From: Bhargavaea cecembensis DSE10
GTDB lineage: Bacteria; Bacillota; Bacilli; Bacillales_A; Planococcaceae
Length of the DNA stretch: 64,000 bases
Reading direction: 5' to 3'
Assembly (NCBI RefSeq): GCF_000348905.1
Contig: NZ_AOFT01000003.1
Coordinates: forward strand, 178,477 to 242,476
Shown: in pieces, positions 26,242-35,062 of the stretch
Numbering within the stretch: the first letter of the stretch is position 1
How the letters are laid out: each line of letters begins with the position of its first letter
The notes under the pieces: model-generated
Told to the model about the DNA's origin: nothing
The model's database searches: none
The model's input: only the letters and a program-made list of their open reading frames with translations
Position numbers and translations under genes: made by a program

Positions 26242-26367
26242 GAAAGTGATGAATCGGAGCTCGAAAGTGATGATTCGCCCCGTGAAAGTGACGATTGGCT
26301 GCTCGAAAGTGACGAATCGGCCCATGAAAGTGACGATTCACGTCCTGAAAGTGACGAATGCCCATCT
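26242..26367 (+). repeat. 21-bp periodic array, core GAAAGTGAYGA, six units
   Basis: GAAAGTGA(T/C)GA starts at 26242, 26263, 26284, 26305, 26326 and 26347, with exact 21-bp spacing throughout. After the core, AATCG and ATTCG alternate; the final six bases of each unit vary. It lies between the metP stop and the terminator. Confidence 0.9.
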
Positions 26368-26385
26368 CATTGCTGCCGGGTTCGA

Positions 26386-27051
26386 TTAAGCGGACATCTT
26401 CAGTTTCTTTGCAAAATAGTTCCCCAGGGACTGGATGATCTGCACGAGTACGATCAGGATGATGACGGTGCCGAACATGACCGGCAAATCCCATTGCTGA
26501 TAGCCGTATCTGAGTGCCAGGTCACCAAGACCGCCTGCCCCAATCACACCTGCCATGGCAGTGGCGCCGATTAAACCGATCAAGGCAATGGTCATGCAAA
26601 GCAAAATCCCAGGCCGTGCTTCCCTCAGCATGATCCTCATAATGATTTGAAAACGGGAAGCCCCCATCCCTCTATATGCCTCGATAATTCCATAATTGAC
26701 TTCCAGGAAAGCTGTTTCCACGAGTCTGGCAATGTATGGGGCAATATAGACGATGAGCGGTACAATGGCACCGCGGATTCCGATAGAAGTACCGACAATC
26801 AGCTCCGTGAACGGGATAATGGCAAGCATCAGAATGATAAAGGGAAGCGACCGGATAATGTTGACGATTGTATTTAACAATTGGAAGATCCACTTATTGG
26901 GGTATAAATGATTCGGTCTTGTAACGACCAGCAGGACCCCCAGAGGAATTCCGATGATGGTCGCAATGACCAGCGAAACAATGACCATGACAAGCGTCTC
27001 GTATAAAGAGATGCCAAACAGCGGAGCCAGCTCATCCATTCGATCCAACAT
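26386..27051 (-). CDS. metP: Methionine ABC transporter permease
   Basis: This 221-residue integral membrane protein is the MetI/MetP permease of the methionine importer. It has about five helices, the EAA loop EAYRGMGASRFQIIMRIMLREARPG near residues 125-150 that contacts MetN, and a C-terminal YGYQQWD region. Its ATG lies just 2 bp after the metN stop, with AAGGAGG inside the end of metN. Order metQ-metN-metP with tight spacing shows one transporter operon. Base composition is more AT-rich than most of the window. Confidence 0.93.
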   Translation of the reverse strand: MLDRMDELAPLFGISLYETLVMVIVSLVIATIIGIPLGVLLVVTRPNHLYPNKWIFQLLNTIVNIIRSLPFIILMLAIIPFTELIVGTSIGIRGAIVPLIVYIAPYIARLVETAFLEVNYGIIEAYRGMGASRFQIIMRIMLREARPGILLCMTIALIGLIGATAMAGVIGAGGLGDLALRYGYQQWDLPVMFGTVIILIVLVQIIQSLGNYFAKKLKMSA

Positions 27052-27053
27052 GG

Positions 27054-28103
27054 CTATACCAATACCTCCTTAGGTTTCCCGCTGATTTCCCTGATGACTT
27101 CCACACGGTATACCTTTTCTTCGAGGTAAGAAATGGCCTGACTTAGTTTGTCGGGATCACCAGAAAGGTGTACGAACAAAATGCCCAAAGGTGTTCCTTT
27201 CAAATACGTGATGGAACCATGAACAATGTTCGAGGTGACGGAGTAGCTGGTAGCCACCTCACTCAAAACAGGATTCAGAGCCGAGTCTCCCCGGAATGCC
27301 AAACGCAGAATAAAAGATGGATCATCTCCCCGTAATGCAGTCAGCATTTCCTCTGTAATCAAGTTTTCGTAGACGTTCCCAACGAAGTTGTTGGTTGTTT
27401 CTTCCACAGGATTGCTGAAAATATCGAGCACAGTCCCCTGTTCAATGATTTCTCCCTTTTCCATGACAGCAACCCGGTCACAGACTTTTTTGATGACATC
27501 CATCTCATGGGTAATCAAAACGATGGTCAAACCAAGCTTTTTATTGATATCCAGCAGCAATTTCAATATGGAATCCGTCGTTTGAGGATCCAGAGCGGAT
27601 GTTGCTTCATCGCATAGGAGGATATCCGGATCCATTGCCAATGCGCGGGCAATACCGACACGCTGCTTTTGCCCGCCTGAAAGATTGGCCGGATATTGGT
27701 TCGCCTTATCTTCCAGACCAACAAGCAAAAGCAACTCTTTCACCTTTTTATTGATTTCCTGTTTTGGGACTCCATTCATCCTCAAGATTTCAGCTACATT
27801 ATCAAATACGTTATAGGAGGAGAGCAAATGAAATTGCTGAAAGATAATGCCGATCTTTTTCCTGACATTCCGCAATTCTTTTTCCTTTAGAGTCAGTAAG
27901 TTTTTGCCGTTGATCAATACTTCTCCGGATGTCGGTTTTTCAAGAAGATTAATGACCCGGAGAAGTGTACTTTTACCTGCTCCGCTGAACCCGATAATCC
28001 CGAAAACTTCGCCTTCTTTGATTTCAATATTGATGTTTTTTAAGGCTTCCACTTTTGTTTTCCGGCCATAAAAAGTCTTGGTGATGTTCTTCAGTTCAAT
28101 CAT
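27054..28103 (-). CDS. metN: Methionine ABC transporter ATP-binding protein
   Basis: This 349-residue ATPase energises methionine import. Walker A is GFSGAGKSTLLR near residue 38, the signature is LSGGQKQRVGIARAL near 140, and Walker B is DILLCDEATSALDP near 160. The C-terminal about 100 residues form the NIL domain (LRLAFRGDSALNPVLSEVAT...) that senses methionine in known MetN proteins. I prefer ATG 28103 because AAGGGGG is 6 nt upstream; an ATG at 28109 abuts the site. Confidence 0.95.
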   Translation of the reverse strand: MIELKNITKTFYGRKTKVEALKNINIEIKEGEVFGIIGFSGAGKSTLLRVINLLEKPTSGEVLINGKNLLTLKEKELRNVRKKIGIIFQQFHLLSSYNVFDNVAEILRMNGVPKQEINKKVKELLLLVGLEDKANQYPANLSGGQKQRVGIARALAMDPDILLCDEATSALDPQTTDSILKLLLDINKKLGLTIVLITHEMDVIKKVCDRVAVMEKGEIIEQGTVLDIFSNPVEETTNNFVGNVYENLITEEMLTALRGDDPSFILRLAFRGDSALNPVLSEVATSYSVTSNIVHGSITYLKGTPLGILFVHLSGDPDKLSQAISYLEEKVYRVEVIREISGKPKEVLV

Positions 28104-28114
28104 TGTCATCCCCC

Positions 28115-28930
28115 TTACTCATCCTGGAAAGGGTCATCTGTCACAACAATTACACCTTCATATCTCTCTTCAATAAACTCTTTCACCGCCTCGGAATGAT
28201 ACAGTTCCGTTATTCTTTTATAATCCGGGTGATCTTTATCTTCTTCCCTGGAAGCTACAACCATCGGAAATTCCATGCCGGTTTCCAAATAGATGGCTTC
28301 TTCCAATGGATTGATCCCCTGATCGATCGCATGTGTACTCGCTACTACGCCTGCATCAATGCTGCCCAGCGTACGCAGCATGAGTGGCCCTTCTATTTCC
28401 GTGAACTTAAATTTTTTCGGGTTCTCTTTAATATCATTCAGTTTCGGAAGTCCGTCTTTCTGCTCGACCTGGAGCAATTCCACCTCTTCATACAGCAGGA
28501 GGGAGCGTCCAATATTCACAGGATCATTAATAATCCCCAATGTGGCACCTTCAGGTATTTCATCAATACTGTCGTATTTTTCGGAGTAAATTCCATACGT
28601 ACTATTGTAAGTTGTACCTACCATCGCGAGAGGGTCATTGCGATCTTCGATATAATTCTCCAAGAACTGTTTGGTCTGGAACATGTTCAAATCCAGCTCT
28701 TCGCCGCTTAAAGCCCGATTCGGTGTGATATAGTCATTGAATTTGACGACTTCCAAATCGATGCCTTCCTTTGCCGCTTCTTCCTTCACAATTTCTGTGA
28801 TTTCCTCCGGAGGCCCGCCGGTTACTCCAATTTTTATCGTCCGGTCTCCGCCATCTTCGGAAGCGTTTGAGCTTGAACATCCGGCAAGGAAAAGTGAAAC
28901 TGCAATAAGTGTCCACCATTTTTTTCTCAT
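28115..28930 (-). CDS. metQ: Methionine-binding lipoprotein
   Basis: This 271-residue NlpA-family lipoprotein captures methionine outside the membrane. The signal peptide ends at LFLAGC with Cys18 as lipid anchor. KIGVTGGPPEEI, FNDYITPNRALSGEELDLNMFQ and the GIINDPVNIGRSL block are characteristic. It heads metQ-metN-metP. The 120-bp gap to the upstream acetyl-CoA synthetase-like gene contains a 15-bp palindrome AGTCCAAGCTGGACT (one centre base unpaired) but no clear terminator, so read-through from the S-box operon is possible. Confidence 0.95.
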   Translation of the reverse strand: MRKKWWTLIAVSLFLAGCSSSNASEDGGDRTIKIGVTGGPPEEITEIVKEEAAKEGIDLEVVKFNDYITPNRALSGEELDLNMFQTKQFLENYIEDRNDPLAMVGTTYNSTYGIYSEKYDSIDEIPEGATLGIINDPVNIGRSLLLYEEVELLQVEQKDGLPKLNDIKENPKKFKFTEIEGPLMLRTLGSIDAGVVASTHAIDQGINPLEEAIYLETGMEFPMVVASREEDKDHPDYKRITELYHSEAVKEFIEERYEGVIVVTDDPFQDE

Positions 28931-29050
28931 GATATGGCCCTCTTTCTATTCAGTCCAAGCTGGACTATTGATATTGTTCCCGCGTCTCTTGATTCAGGAA
29001 TAGGGTCATCAACAAATCAGTACACTTTCCGGACAGCTTACTTAGGGAGT

Positions 29051-30745
29051 TCAGTTCCCTGTTGCAACAGATGATTCCTCCGCCCGCTTCGCTTCCAGCG
29101 CCTTCAGTTCGCGGCGGAGGATCTTGCCGGAGATCACTGTTTTCGGCAGCTCTTCCATCACTTCAATCTCACGCGGAGCGGCGTGGGCGGCGAGGCCCTG
29201 CTTGACGAATACGCGGATGTCTTCGAGCAGCTCTGCCGACTCTCTGAAGCCCGGACGGAGCGTGATGAATGCCTTGACGATTTCTCCGCGGACCGGGTCG
29301 GGCTTTCCGATGACGCCTGCTTCGGCAACCGCCGGGTGCTCGATCAGCTTGCTTTCGACTTCGAACGGGCCGATGCGTTCGCCGGAGGAGTTGATCATGT
29401 CGTCATCGCGGCTCTGGAAGAAGACGTAATCGTCCTCGTCCTGGTAGGCGAGGTCGCCGGACAGATACCAGCCTTCGTATTTAAAGTAGGCGTCGAAGCG
29501 GTCTTTGTTCCCCCAGATTTCCTTCATGAGGCCGGCCCAAGGGGTCCTGATCGCCAGCTGGCCGACTTCGCCGCGCGGCAGTTCCTGCCCGTTTTCGTCC
29601 AGGATGCCGACGGTGATGCCCGGGAACGGGCGGCCCATCGAGCCGGGCTTGATCGGCTCGGCAGGCAGGTTCACGATCAGGTGCCCGCCGGTTTCGGTCA
29701 TCCACCATGTGTCGTGGATGCGGACGCCGAGTTCGTTCCATGCCCAATGGATGACTTCCGGATTCAGCGGCTCGCCGACGCTCAGGATGTGGCGGAGCGA
29801 GGACAGATCAAACTGTTTGAGTGCATCTCCTTTTGACAGCAGCATCCTGAAAGCGGTCGGTGCGCTGTACCAGATTGTCACGCCGAATTCCTCGATGAGG
29901 CGGTACCAGTCTTCGGCTTTGAAGCGGCCGCCCTGGATGATGACCGTCGCACGGTTGAGCCACGGCGCAAACAGGCCGTAGACGCTGCCTGTCACCCAGC
30001 CCGGGTGGGACGTGCACCAGTAGACGTCGTCATCCTTCACATCAAGCACCCATTTGCCGGAGACATAGTGGTGGGAAACGGCGCGGTGCGCATGGAGGAC
30101 GCCTTTCGGCTTGCCGGTGGAACCGCTCGTGTAGTGGATCAGCATCCCGTCTTCCGGCCCGACCCACTCGGTCAGTTCCTCGCCCGGAACCGCTTCGACA
30201 TCTTCCGCTTCGATCTCATCGTCGTACAAAACCGTTTGGAGCGACGGGATCTCTTCACGCGGGACGCGCTTGCCGAGCTCCCGGTCGGTGATGAGCAGCG
30301 TGCCGCTGCAATCGTTGATCCGGTCCTTGACCGCTTCTTCCATGAACGCTTCGAACAGCGGGCCTGCGATAGCGCCAATCTTGATGACCGACAAAATCGC
30401 GATGTAGCATTCCGGTGTTTTCGGCAGGAAGACAAAGACCCGGTCGCCTTTTTTGACGCCGTGCTTTTTCAGCACACGCGCATAGTGGTCGGTCTTTTCC
30501 TTCACCTCGCGGAAAGTCAGCGACCGGCGTTCGTCCCCGTTGGCGTAATGGAGGGCGATTTTGTCGCCGTAGCCCTCGTCGACATGGCGGTCGACCGTGG
30601 CATAGGCCGCATTCACCTTGCCGGCCTTCCAGAACAGTTCGGAAGAGGCGTCCTCCCAAGTGAATGTTCGGCGGATCTCATCATAGTTCTCCAGGTTATA
30701 GTTGCCCGGCAGCGGTGCCAAGATTTTTTCTTTTACGATTGTCAT
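29051..30745 (-). CDS. Acetyl-CoA synthetase-like acyl-adenylating enzyme
   Basis: This 564-residue AMP-forming ligase shares the AcsA plan. The P-loop HYTSGSTGKPKGVLH lies near residue 185, WCTSHPGWVTGSVYGLFAPWL near 225, the A5-like DTWWMTETGG near 330, the adenylate-binding YLSGDLAYQDEDDYVFFQSR near 430 and the catalytic lysine in SGKILRRELK near 545. It should activate acetate or a related short acid. It lies 14 bp after ssuB and GAGGAGGAA precedes its ATG, so it is in the S-box-controlled transporter operon. That context is unusual and suggests an acyl or sulfo-acid substrate from the imported compound rather than housekeeping acetate use. Confidence 0.85.
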   Translation of the reverse strand: MTIVKEKILAPLPGNYNLENYDEIRRTFTWEDASSELFWKAGKVNAAYATVDRHVDEGYGDKIALHYANGDERRSLTFREVKEKTDHYARVLKKHGVKKGDRVFVFLPKTPECYIAILSVIKIGAIAGPLFEAFMEEAVKDRINDCSGTLLITDRELGKRVPREEIPSLQTVLYDDEIEAEDVEAVPGEELTEWVGPEDGMLIHYTSGSTGKPKGVLHAHRAVSHHYVSGKWVLDVKDDDVYWCTSHPGWVTGSVYGLFAPWLNRATVIIQGGRFKAEDWYRLIEEFGVTIWYSAPTAFRMLLSKGDALKQFDLSSLRHILSVGEPLNPEVIHWAWNELGVRIHDTWWMTETGGHLIVNLPAEPIKPGSMGRPFPGITVGILDENGQELPRGEVGQLAIRTPWAGLMKEIWGNKDRFDAYFKYEGWYLSGDLAYQDEDDYVFFQSRDDDMINSSGERIGPFEVESKLIEHPAVAEAGVIGKPDPVRGEIVKAFITLRPGFRESAELLEDIRVFVKQGLAAHAAPREIEVMEELPKTVISGKILRRELKALEAKRAEESSVATGN

Positions 30746-30759
30746 GCTGTTTCCTCCTC

Positions 30760-31488
30760 TCAGGACCGGCTCAGGTCCAGACTCTCCAGTATGTCGGTCT
30801 TCAGTTCCGCAAGACGGGTGCTGCCGCGAGGTCTCGGCCGCGGCTCCCCGACGCTGATTTCATGCACGACCTCTCCCGGCCGTCCGCGCAGGATGACGAT
30901 CCTGTCGCAAAGGTATAGCGCTTCGTCGATGTCATGGGTGACGAGCACCATCGTCGTGCCCGCCTCTTTCCAGATATCGAGCAGGAGGTCCTGAAGCTGC
31001 ATCTTCGTGAAGGCGTCCAATGCGCTGAACGGTTCGTCCAGCAGCAGGACCTCAGGAGAAGTGACGAGCGCCCGGGCAATCGCGACGCGCTGCGCCATGC
31101 CGCCGGACAGCTCCTTCGGATACAGATTTTCGCTGTCCCCGAGCCCGACTTTCCTGAGAATCTCACGCCCTTTTTTCTCCTTCTCCCCGGCCTTGCCGGT
31201 CAATCCGAATGTGACGTTTTCCAAAACGGTCAGCCAGGGGAATAGCCTCGGCTCCTGGAAGATAAACCCCGCGGACTCCTGCACGCCGTCCACCAATTTG
31301 CCGTTCAGCCGAATCTCTCCGTCATAGTTTCCGTCCAGGCCCGAAATCGCCCGGAGCAGCGTGCTTTTCCCGCAGCCACTCGTGCCGAGAAGACCGATGA
31401 TCTCGCCCTCCCCTGCGGACAGATTGACATTCCGGACCGCTGTCTGGCCGTCGAATGTGCGGCCGACGTTTTTCAGTTCAAGTGCCAT
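30760..31488 (-). CDS. ssuB: SsuB-like ABC transporter ATPase
   Basis: This 242-residue nitrate/sulfonate/taurine-type ATPase has Walker A GTSGCGKSTLLRAI near residue 36, signature LSGGMAQRVAIARAL near 130 and Walker B EVLLLDEPFSALDAF near 150. It pairs with the SsuC-like permease upstream. By family it imports sulfonates or related anions. Substrate choice lies with the binding protein, so the ssu symbol is by similarity. Confidence 0.85.
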   Translation of the reverse strand: MALELKNVGRTFDGQTAVRNVNLSAGEGEIIGLLGTSGCGKSTLLRAISGLDGNYDGEIRLNGKLVDGVQESAGFIFQEPRLFPWLTVLENVTFGLTGKAGEKEKKGREILRKVGLGDSENLYPKELSGGMAQRVAIARALVTSPEVLLLDEPFSALDAFTKMQLQDLLLDIWKEAGTTMVLVTHDIDEALYLCDRIVILRGRPGEVVHEISVGEPRPRPRGSTRLAELKTDILESLDLSRS

Positions 31489-31517
31489 GGCCGAGGCCCC
31501 CTTTCACGTTTTACGAT

Positions 31518-32351
31518 TTATGGTTTAACCGCGCGGTCCTGATAGTGCAGGGCGCGCTCTTCGATGATTTTCAGAATCCAGTCGGACAGCTTGCCGATGA
31601 CGGCGAACAGGATGATGCTCGCGATGATCGTCTCCGGGGATAGCGTGTTCTGGCCGACGACGAGCAGGTAGCCGAGCCCCTGGCTTGCGCCCATCAGTTC
31701 CGCTGCGACGACGAACATCCAGCCGAGTCCGAGCCCGCTCCGGAGCCCTGTCAAAAACGACGGGAGCGCCGCCGGCAGGATGACCCGCGTGACAAGCTGA
31801 TAGGCGTTCAGGCCGTACATGCGGCCGACTTCGATCAGCTTCCGGTCGACTCCGGCGATGCCGCTCACCGTATTGAGGTAAACCGGGAAAAACACGCCGA
31901 CCGCGATCATCGTCACTTTGGACGGTTCGCCGATTCCCATCCAGAGGATGAACAGCGGCACCCATGCCAGCGACGGGATCGAACGGAAAGCCTGGATGGT
32001 CGGGTCGAGCACATGCTCCGCCTTTTTATAGAACCCGACGACGGAACCGAGCACGACCGCGACAAGTGCCCCGATCAGAAAGCCTGCGAATACGCGGTAG
32101 ACCGTGATGCCGACATGGCTCCAGAGGGAACCGTCCTGCGCCATTCCGGTGATGGTCGACAAAATCACGCTCGGTGCCGGCAACTGGTAGGCCGGAAAGA
32201 CTCCTGCCCGGCTGAGCGCTTCCCATACGATGACGAGGGCGAGCGGCAGGATGCCGCCGAGCAAGACCTTTTGGGCACCGCCCTTTTTGGCGTTCGCTTT
32301 ATCCTTTGTCTGCCGGCTTGTGCCGGGGATCGATATCGCCTGTTTCACCAT
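31518..32351 (-). CDS. ssuC: SsuC-like ABC transporter permease
   Basis: This 277-residue permease has six membrane segments between residues 30 and 265 and the EAA-type loop EVGRMYGLNAYQLVTRVILPAALPS near residue 165, as in the NitT/TauT family. AGGAGTG precedes its ATG by 9 nt, 7 bp after the binding-protein gene. It forms the channel of the importer together with SsuB. Confidence 0.88.
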   Translation of the reverse strand: MVKQAISIPGTSRQTKDKANAKKGGAQKVLLGGILPLALVIVWEALSRAGVFPAYQLPAPSVILSTITGMAQDGSLWSHVGITVYRVFAGFLIGALVAVVLGSVVGFYKKAEHVLDPTIQAFRSIPSLAWVPLFILWMGIGEPSKVTMIAVGVFFPVYLNTVSGIAGVDRKLIEVGRMYGLNAYQLVTRVILPAALPSFLTGLRSGLGLGWMFVVAAELMGASQGLGYLLVVGQNTLSPETIIASIILFAVIGKLSDWILKIIEERALHYQDRAVKP

Positions 32352-32358
32352 TTTCCGG

Positions 32359-33351
32359 TCACTCCTCTCCGATCGCCTTCTCCGCGAAGGCCGGGTCGAT
32401 CAGTTCATCCGTCAGCTTCTCCACATCCGCGTCCGGCTTGATGACTTCACCTTCCTGCAGAATCCGTCCCGCTTCGATCAGGGCTTCCCGCTGAGCATCT
32501 CCCGGAACCGGTTCGGAGAAGTCGTTGCGTTCCATCTGGATTTCCGCGACTTCAAGCGGGATCTCCGCTTCTTCCGCAAGCAGTTCAGCAGCCTCTTCCG
32601 GGTTCTCAAGCACCCACTGGCGCGCCTTCTCGTAAGCCCCGATCACCCGCTCGACATGCTCCGGATACTTTTCCGCAAACTCTTCGCGGACGTTCAGGAA
32701 GCTGTAAGTGTTGAAGTCTTCGTTCCGGTAAAACAGCTCCGATCCGGACTCGACTTCGAGCCGCGCCATGTGCGGGTCAAGGCCTGCCCAGGCATCGACC
32801 GCTCCCGTCGTAAGGGAGCTTGCGCCGTCGCCGTGCTGCAGGTTCACGATTTCCACGTCGTCAGCTGACAGGCCGGCCTCATCCAGCGCCCGCAGCAGGA
32901 AGATGTACGGGTCCGTGCCGAGCGTCGCTGCGATTTTCTTGCCCTTCAGGTCTTCCACGCTTCCGATGCCGGATTCCGGGTCTGTGACGAGTGCCGTCCA
33001 TTCCGGCTTCGAGGCGATGTAGACGTTTTGGATCGGTGCGCCGTTCGCCTTCGACATGAGCGATGCCGCTCCGGCCGCCGAACCGAAGTCGACGCTGTTG
33101 CTGTTCAGGAATTCCAGTGCCTTGTTGCTGCCCTGGCTGAACGCCCACTCGACCTTGATTCCGTCTTCCTCAAATTCCTCCTCCAGCCAGCCGAACTTTT
33201 TCAGGACCAGACTTGTCGGTGAGTAATGCGCGTAGTCCACGCGGATCTTTTCCGGGTTGCCGTCTTCCTCCGCGTTTGATGATGAGCATCCCGCCAGTGC
33301 CAGTAGTGCCGCCGCTGCCAGTCCGAGCAGTTTGATTTTCGTGTTTTTCAT
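32359..33351 (-). CDS. ssuA: SsuA-like substrate-binding lipoprotein
   Basis: This 330-residue lipoprotein begins MKNTKIKLLGLAAAALLALAGC, with Cys22 as the lipid anchor, and GGGGAGAGG precedes its ATG. The mature protein has the NMT1/SsuA fold, with blocks such as VDYAHYSPTSLVLKKFGWLE, SVDFGSAAGAASLMSKANGA and DAWAGLDPHMARLE. It should recognise a sulfonate or sulfate ester outside the cell. A 36-bp leader follows the second S-box terminator. No SsuD monooxygenase is next to it; the LLM monooxygenase at 36.7 kb could serve. Confidence 0.88.
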   Translation of the reverse strand: MKNTKIKLLGLAAAALLALAGCSSSNAEEDGNPEKIRVDYAHYSPTSLVLKKFGWLEEEFEEDGIKVEWAFSQGSNKALEFLNSNSVDFGSAAGAASLMSKANGAPIQNVYIASKPEWTALVTDPESGIGSVEDLKGKKIAATLGTDPYIFLLRALDEAGLSADDVEIVNLQHGDGASSLTTGAVDAWAGLDPHMARLEVESGSELFYRNEDFNTYSFLNVREEFAEKYPEHVERVIGAYEKARQWVLENPEEAAELLAEEAEIPLEVAEIQMERNDFSEPVPGDAQREALIEAGRILQEGEVIKPDADVEKLTDELIDPAFAEKAIGEE

Positions 33352-33387
33352 GTGTGTCCTCTCCCCTTCGTTGTGTATGTATGGATT

Positions 33388-33543
33388 AAAAAAAACGCCC
33401 TCTTCTAAGAAGAGCGCGCGGGTTTCCCGTTCTCTTCTTATCTCTTGGGAATTGCTTCCCACAGGAATTAGCACCTTTCCAGACATTGTCTGGTGGTTGC
33501 CGGGCATCGTCGGGCCAGTCCCTCCGCCGCTCTTGATAAGAAT
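33388..33543 (-). promoter_or_regulatory. SAM-I (S-box) riboswitch, proximal copy
   Basis: The minus strand reads CTTATCAAGAG, then GGAGGGACTGGCCC, then CCCGGCAACC and GGTGCTAATTCC, the invariant S-box core, ending in AAGAGATAAG that closes P1 (33437-33543). The terminator GCTCTTCTTAGAAGAGGGC followed by eight T is at 33388-33420. High SAM should stop transcription before ssuA. Confidence 0.95.
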
Positions 33544-33567
33544 TCGTTATTCAGTTTTGATGGGATA

Positions 33568-33725
33568 CGAAAAGCCTCCCTGAATGATCAGAGAGGCCGA
33601 ATGTCCCGTTCTCTCTTATCTTCCCGGACAAACGGATGTCCGGCTGGATGTGGCACCTTTCAGGCATCGCCTGAAGGTTGCCGGGCTTCATCGGGCCAGT
33701 TCCCTCCGCCGCTCTGGATAAGAAT
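33568..33725 (-). promoter_or_regulatory. SAM-I (S-box) riboswitch, distal copy
   Basis: A second complete S-box (33611-33725) has CTTATCCAGAG, GGAGGGAACTGGCCC, CCGGCAACC and GGTGCCACATCC. Its own terminator, GCCTCTCTG/TCAGGGAGGC then TTTT, is at 33568-33598. It lies only 25 bp upstream of the proximal copy, so a transcript must pass two SAM checks. Confidence 0.93.
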
Positions 33726-33742
33726 ATTTTGATTTGATTGCC

Positions 33743-33771
33743 ATCTTACAGGAAGAATCTTCATCGGTCAA
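33743..33771 (-). promoter_or_regulatory. Sigma-A promoter of the S-box transporter operon
   Basis: TTGACC, 17 nt, TAAGAT on the minus strand, ending about 18 nt before the distal S-box. Confidence 0.75.
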
Positions 33772-33823
33772 CTCGAGATTTCTAAAATGGTAAAATAGTC
33801 GGAAACTTAGGCCTTTGGACCAG

Positions 33824-34930
33824 TCAGTTTAACTTTCCTCTGGCCTCGACCGGTATTTCGTCGACAACTCCGTCCCCCGAGACGAGCCAGGCGCGCTCAT
33901 GCAGGTTGCAGACCGGACAGATATGGTTCGGGATGATCCGGACCTTGTCGCCGATCTCCACCTGGCGGCTAAAGCCTTCATTGTAGATGATGGCATGCTC
34001 GTCGAATACGCCGTCGACGAACACATCGTCGAACTCTTTGATTTTCCCGAGTCCCTTGGTGGCCGTGATGCCGGCTGTCCGGGTCTGGGCGGTGATGCCC
34101 TTCGCCCCGACGTCGGTGATCACACGTTCGCGGGTCGGTTTGCTGATGATGGTTGTCAGGATTGTGGCAGCGCAGCGGCCGTAGTCACCGAGCACATTCG
34201 ACTGGGAGGCATCCATGAACACATACGTGCCGGGCCGGATCTCCGTAATGCCCTCGGGGATGTTGAAACCCAGCAGGAACGGCGGCGTCGAACCGATGCT
34301 CACGGTTTCCGGCTCCATCCCCGCTTCCCGTGCGATCTCCGCGAACCGCAGCGTCCGTGCCGATGCTTCTTCGAACAGTTCCCGGCACTGTTCCGCACTT
34401 TCCGCCTTGTACGTATGGCCGTCATGAGAAAAGACGCCGCGGAAACGGACGTGTTCACTGCTGCGGATTTCTTTTAGGAGCTCGTGAAAATCAGCCTCTT
34501 CGATGACCCCCGATCGCTTCTCGCCTACTTCGATCTCCACAAGCACCTGTGCCGGCTTTTGTGCGCCCCGGAACACCTCTTCGATCTGTCTGATCTGGAC
34601 CGGGCTGTCCACCCCGAATGAGATATCAATGGTCTCCGCTAGTTTCCGGACTCGCTCGAGCTTCGTCTTGCCGACGACCTGGTTGGCGATGAAAATATTG
34701 TTCAGACCCCGCGCCGCCATCACTTCCGCTTCTCCGGTCTTGGCGACAGTAATGCCCGATGCACCCGCTTTTTCCTGCATCTTGGCCACAACCGGCATCT
34801 TGTGCGTCTTCGTGTGGGGCCGCAGTTTCACTCCGTTTGCATCGGCATATGCTTGCATCGAGCGGATATTTTCGAGAAGAATTTCTTGGTCTATCAGCAG
34901 TGCCGGCGTGTCCAGCTCCTTGACATTCAT
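33824..34930 (-). CDS. D-threonine aldolase / D-serine dehydratase-like PLP enzyme
   Basis: This 368-residue fold-type III PLP enzyme resembles D-threonine aldolase and DSD1-like D-serine dehydratase. The PLP lysine lies in KLRPHTKTHKMP at about residues 35-46. DISFGVDSPVQIR, VEIEVGEKRSGV and the GSTPPF block follow, and NHICPVCNLHERAW near residue 345 carries the metal-binding His and Cys of this group. It is a single gene with weak surroundings; the alanine-racemase fold is certain, the exact reaction is not. Confidence 0.85.
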   Translation of the reverse strand: MNVKELDTPALLIDQEILLENIRSMQAYADANGVKLRPHTKTHKMPVVAKMQEKAGASGITVAKTGEAEVMAARGLNNIFIANQVVGKTKLERVRKLAETIDISFGVDSPVQIRQIEEVFRGAQKPAQVLVEIEVGEKRSGVIEEADFHELLKEIRSSEHVRFRGVFSHDGHTYKAESAEQCRELFEEASARTLRFAEIAREAGMEPETVSIGSTPPFLLGFNIPEGITEIRPGTYVFMDASQSNVLGDYGRCAATILTTIISKPTRERVITDVGAKGITAQTRTAGITATKGLGKIKEFDDVFVDGVFDEHAIIYNEGFSRQVEIGDKVRIIPNHICPVCNLHERAWLVSGDGVVDEIPVEARGKLN

Positions 34931-35062
34931 GTCCCTTCCTCCTTTTTATTTAAAATAGTCTATTAACATTGTCTCGCAAACATGTAGCCCTTGGCAATGG
35001 ACCGCCCCGGACTGCTACAATTCTTTACAAGGAACGCCAGTAAACTGAAGGGGGAATCATGC

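Noticed and set aside
26227..26574. Open frame rich in Ser, Asp and Glu over the 26.2-kb array
   Set aside because: It is the 21-bp array read in frame (seven-residue period), has no ribosome binding site, and ends inside metP antisense.
28931..29050. A separate S-box or T-box in front of metQ
   Set aside because: No S-box core or T-box sequence is visible; only a 15-bp palindrome is present.
30005..30994. Long plus-strand frame inside the acetyl-CoA synthetase-like gene
   Set aside because: It is antisense to two well-conserved genes and has no family features.
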